From Streptomyces sp. WM6378 (GTDB taxonomy: Bacteria; Actinomycetota; Actinomycetes; Streptomycetales; Streptomycetaceae), in the NCBI RefSeq assembly GCF_001279695.1, contig NZ_LGDD01000287.1, positions 17,803 through 81,802 on the forward strand: DNA of 64,000 bases. Reading direction: 5' to 3'. Position 1 is the stretch's first letter. Every line of letters starts with the position of its first letter. A model generated the notes under the pieces. That model was given only the letters and a program-made list of their open reading frames with translations, ran no database searches and was not told where the DNA came from. This document shows, in pieces, positions 63,726 through 64,000 of the stretch. Both the position numbers and the translations under genes were made by a program.

Positions 63726-64000
63726 GGGGTCCCTTTCCTGGGTGCGGGGCGGCTTCGTCTTGCCGGGGGCGGTTCTGGGTACGCAGGGTCCCGCCCCCGC
63801 TTTCCGCGTACGCGGGGCTGCCCCGGCCGGGGGCCGCCGCGAATGGCCTCCGGCCGGGGCCGGTTACGGGGCGGCGGTCCGGGAAGACACCACCCCGCGT
63901 CTTTCAGCCCGGGGGCCTCCGCCCCCGGCACCCCCTGGGCTGGGGCGGGCCCGGGGGCCCACCCGCCCGCCCGTATGCGCAGGATCGGATGGCCCGGGCC
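63726..64000. other. Right-end intergenic region
   Basis: G/C-run-rich sequence with short inverted repeats (for example CGGGGGC/GCCCCCG around 63908-63930), like the intergenic repeat near the left end. No gene is supported before the edge. Confidence 0.5.

Noticed and set aside
1..64000. CRISPR arrays or biosynthetic megasynthases
   Set aside because: No regularly spaced repeats and no PKS, NRPS or terpene-cyclase motifs were seen in the window.

Overview
The window is high-GC DNA with strong GC bias at third codon positions, GTG/TTG starts, many ATGA-type gene overlaps and gene families typical of Streptomyces: fused FbiC, XRE+DUF397 pairs, GPP34, LLM F420-dependent oxidoreductase, long LamG/RHS proteins and a tRNA-Arg(CCT). 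It reads as a chromosomal segment of a Streptomyces or close relative. Names rest on motifs and family resemblance read by eye; no database search was run.

Layout. 0-5.1 kb holds envelope and secreted functions: the 3' part of an M6 metalloprotease, an AMP-dependent acyl-CoA ligase that seems to have lost its middle, an LCP cell-wall ligase, and a lipoprotein L,D-transpeptidase. 5.1-31.4 kb is an accessory block. It contains (a) a four-gene minus-strand operon (9119 to 5510) in which a small protein ends in a short motif that is repeated at the start of the next, NLR-like protein, a likely amyloid-signalling effector/receptor pair; (b) a degenerate Nudix-like gene, an HTH gene, a coiled-coil protein, a winged-helix protein, and a translationally coupled pair made of a decayed tyrosine-recombinase-like protein and a DDE-transposase-like protein, with four copies of a near-identical 12-mer in their upstream regions; (c) abutting fragments of a UDP-sugar dehydrogenase and a tyrosine integrase; (d) a polymorphic toxin locus with a LamG-type secreted protein, an RHS protein carrying Hint and HNH nuclease domains, and a DUF4265 protein as likely immunity protein; (e) an acyltransferase, a broken XRE regulator and the tRNA-Arg.

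31.5-64 kb is mostly ordinary chromosomal content: DinB protein, a zinc-ribbon/XRE/flavoprotein module, a large membrane protein, a D-Ala-D-Ala carboxypeptidase with a long cytoplasmic tail, GPP34, XRE+DUF397, a divergent EthD-like/SDR pair around a palindrome, a sodium:solute symporter, an ADP-ribosylglycohydrolase, an AAA+/TPR protein, TetR with cupin, FbiC (F420 synthesis), a CocE-type hydrolase, an LLM F420 oxidoreductase, a PHP-type metallohydrolase, a Uma2 protein, IclR, a small monooxygenase, and an aldehyde dehydrogenase/N-acyl-D-amino-acid deacylase operon.

The strongest candidate for an undescribed system is the 5.5-9.1 kb operon; second is the recombinase-like/transposase-like module with its shared 12-mer.
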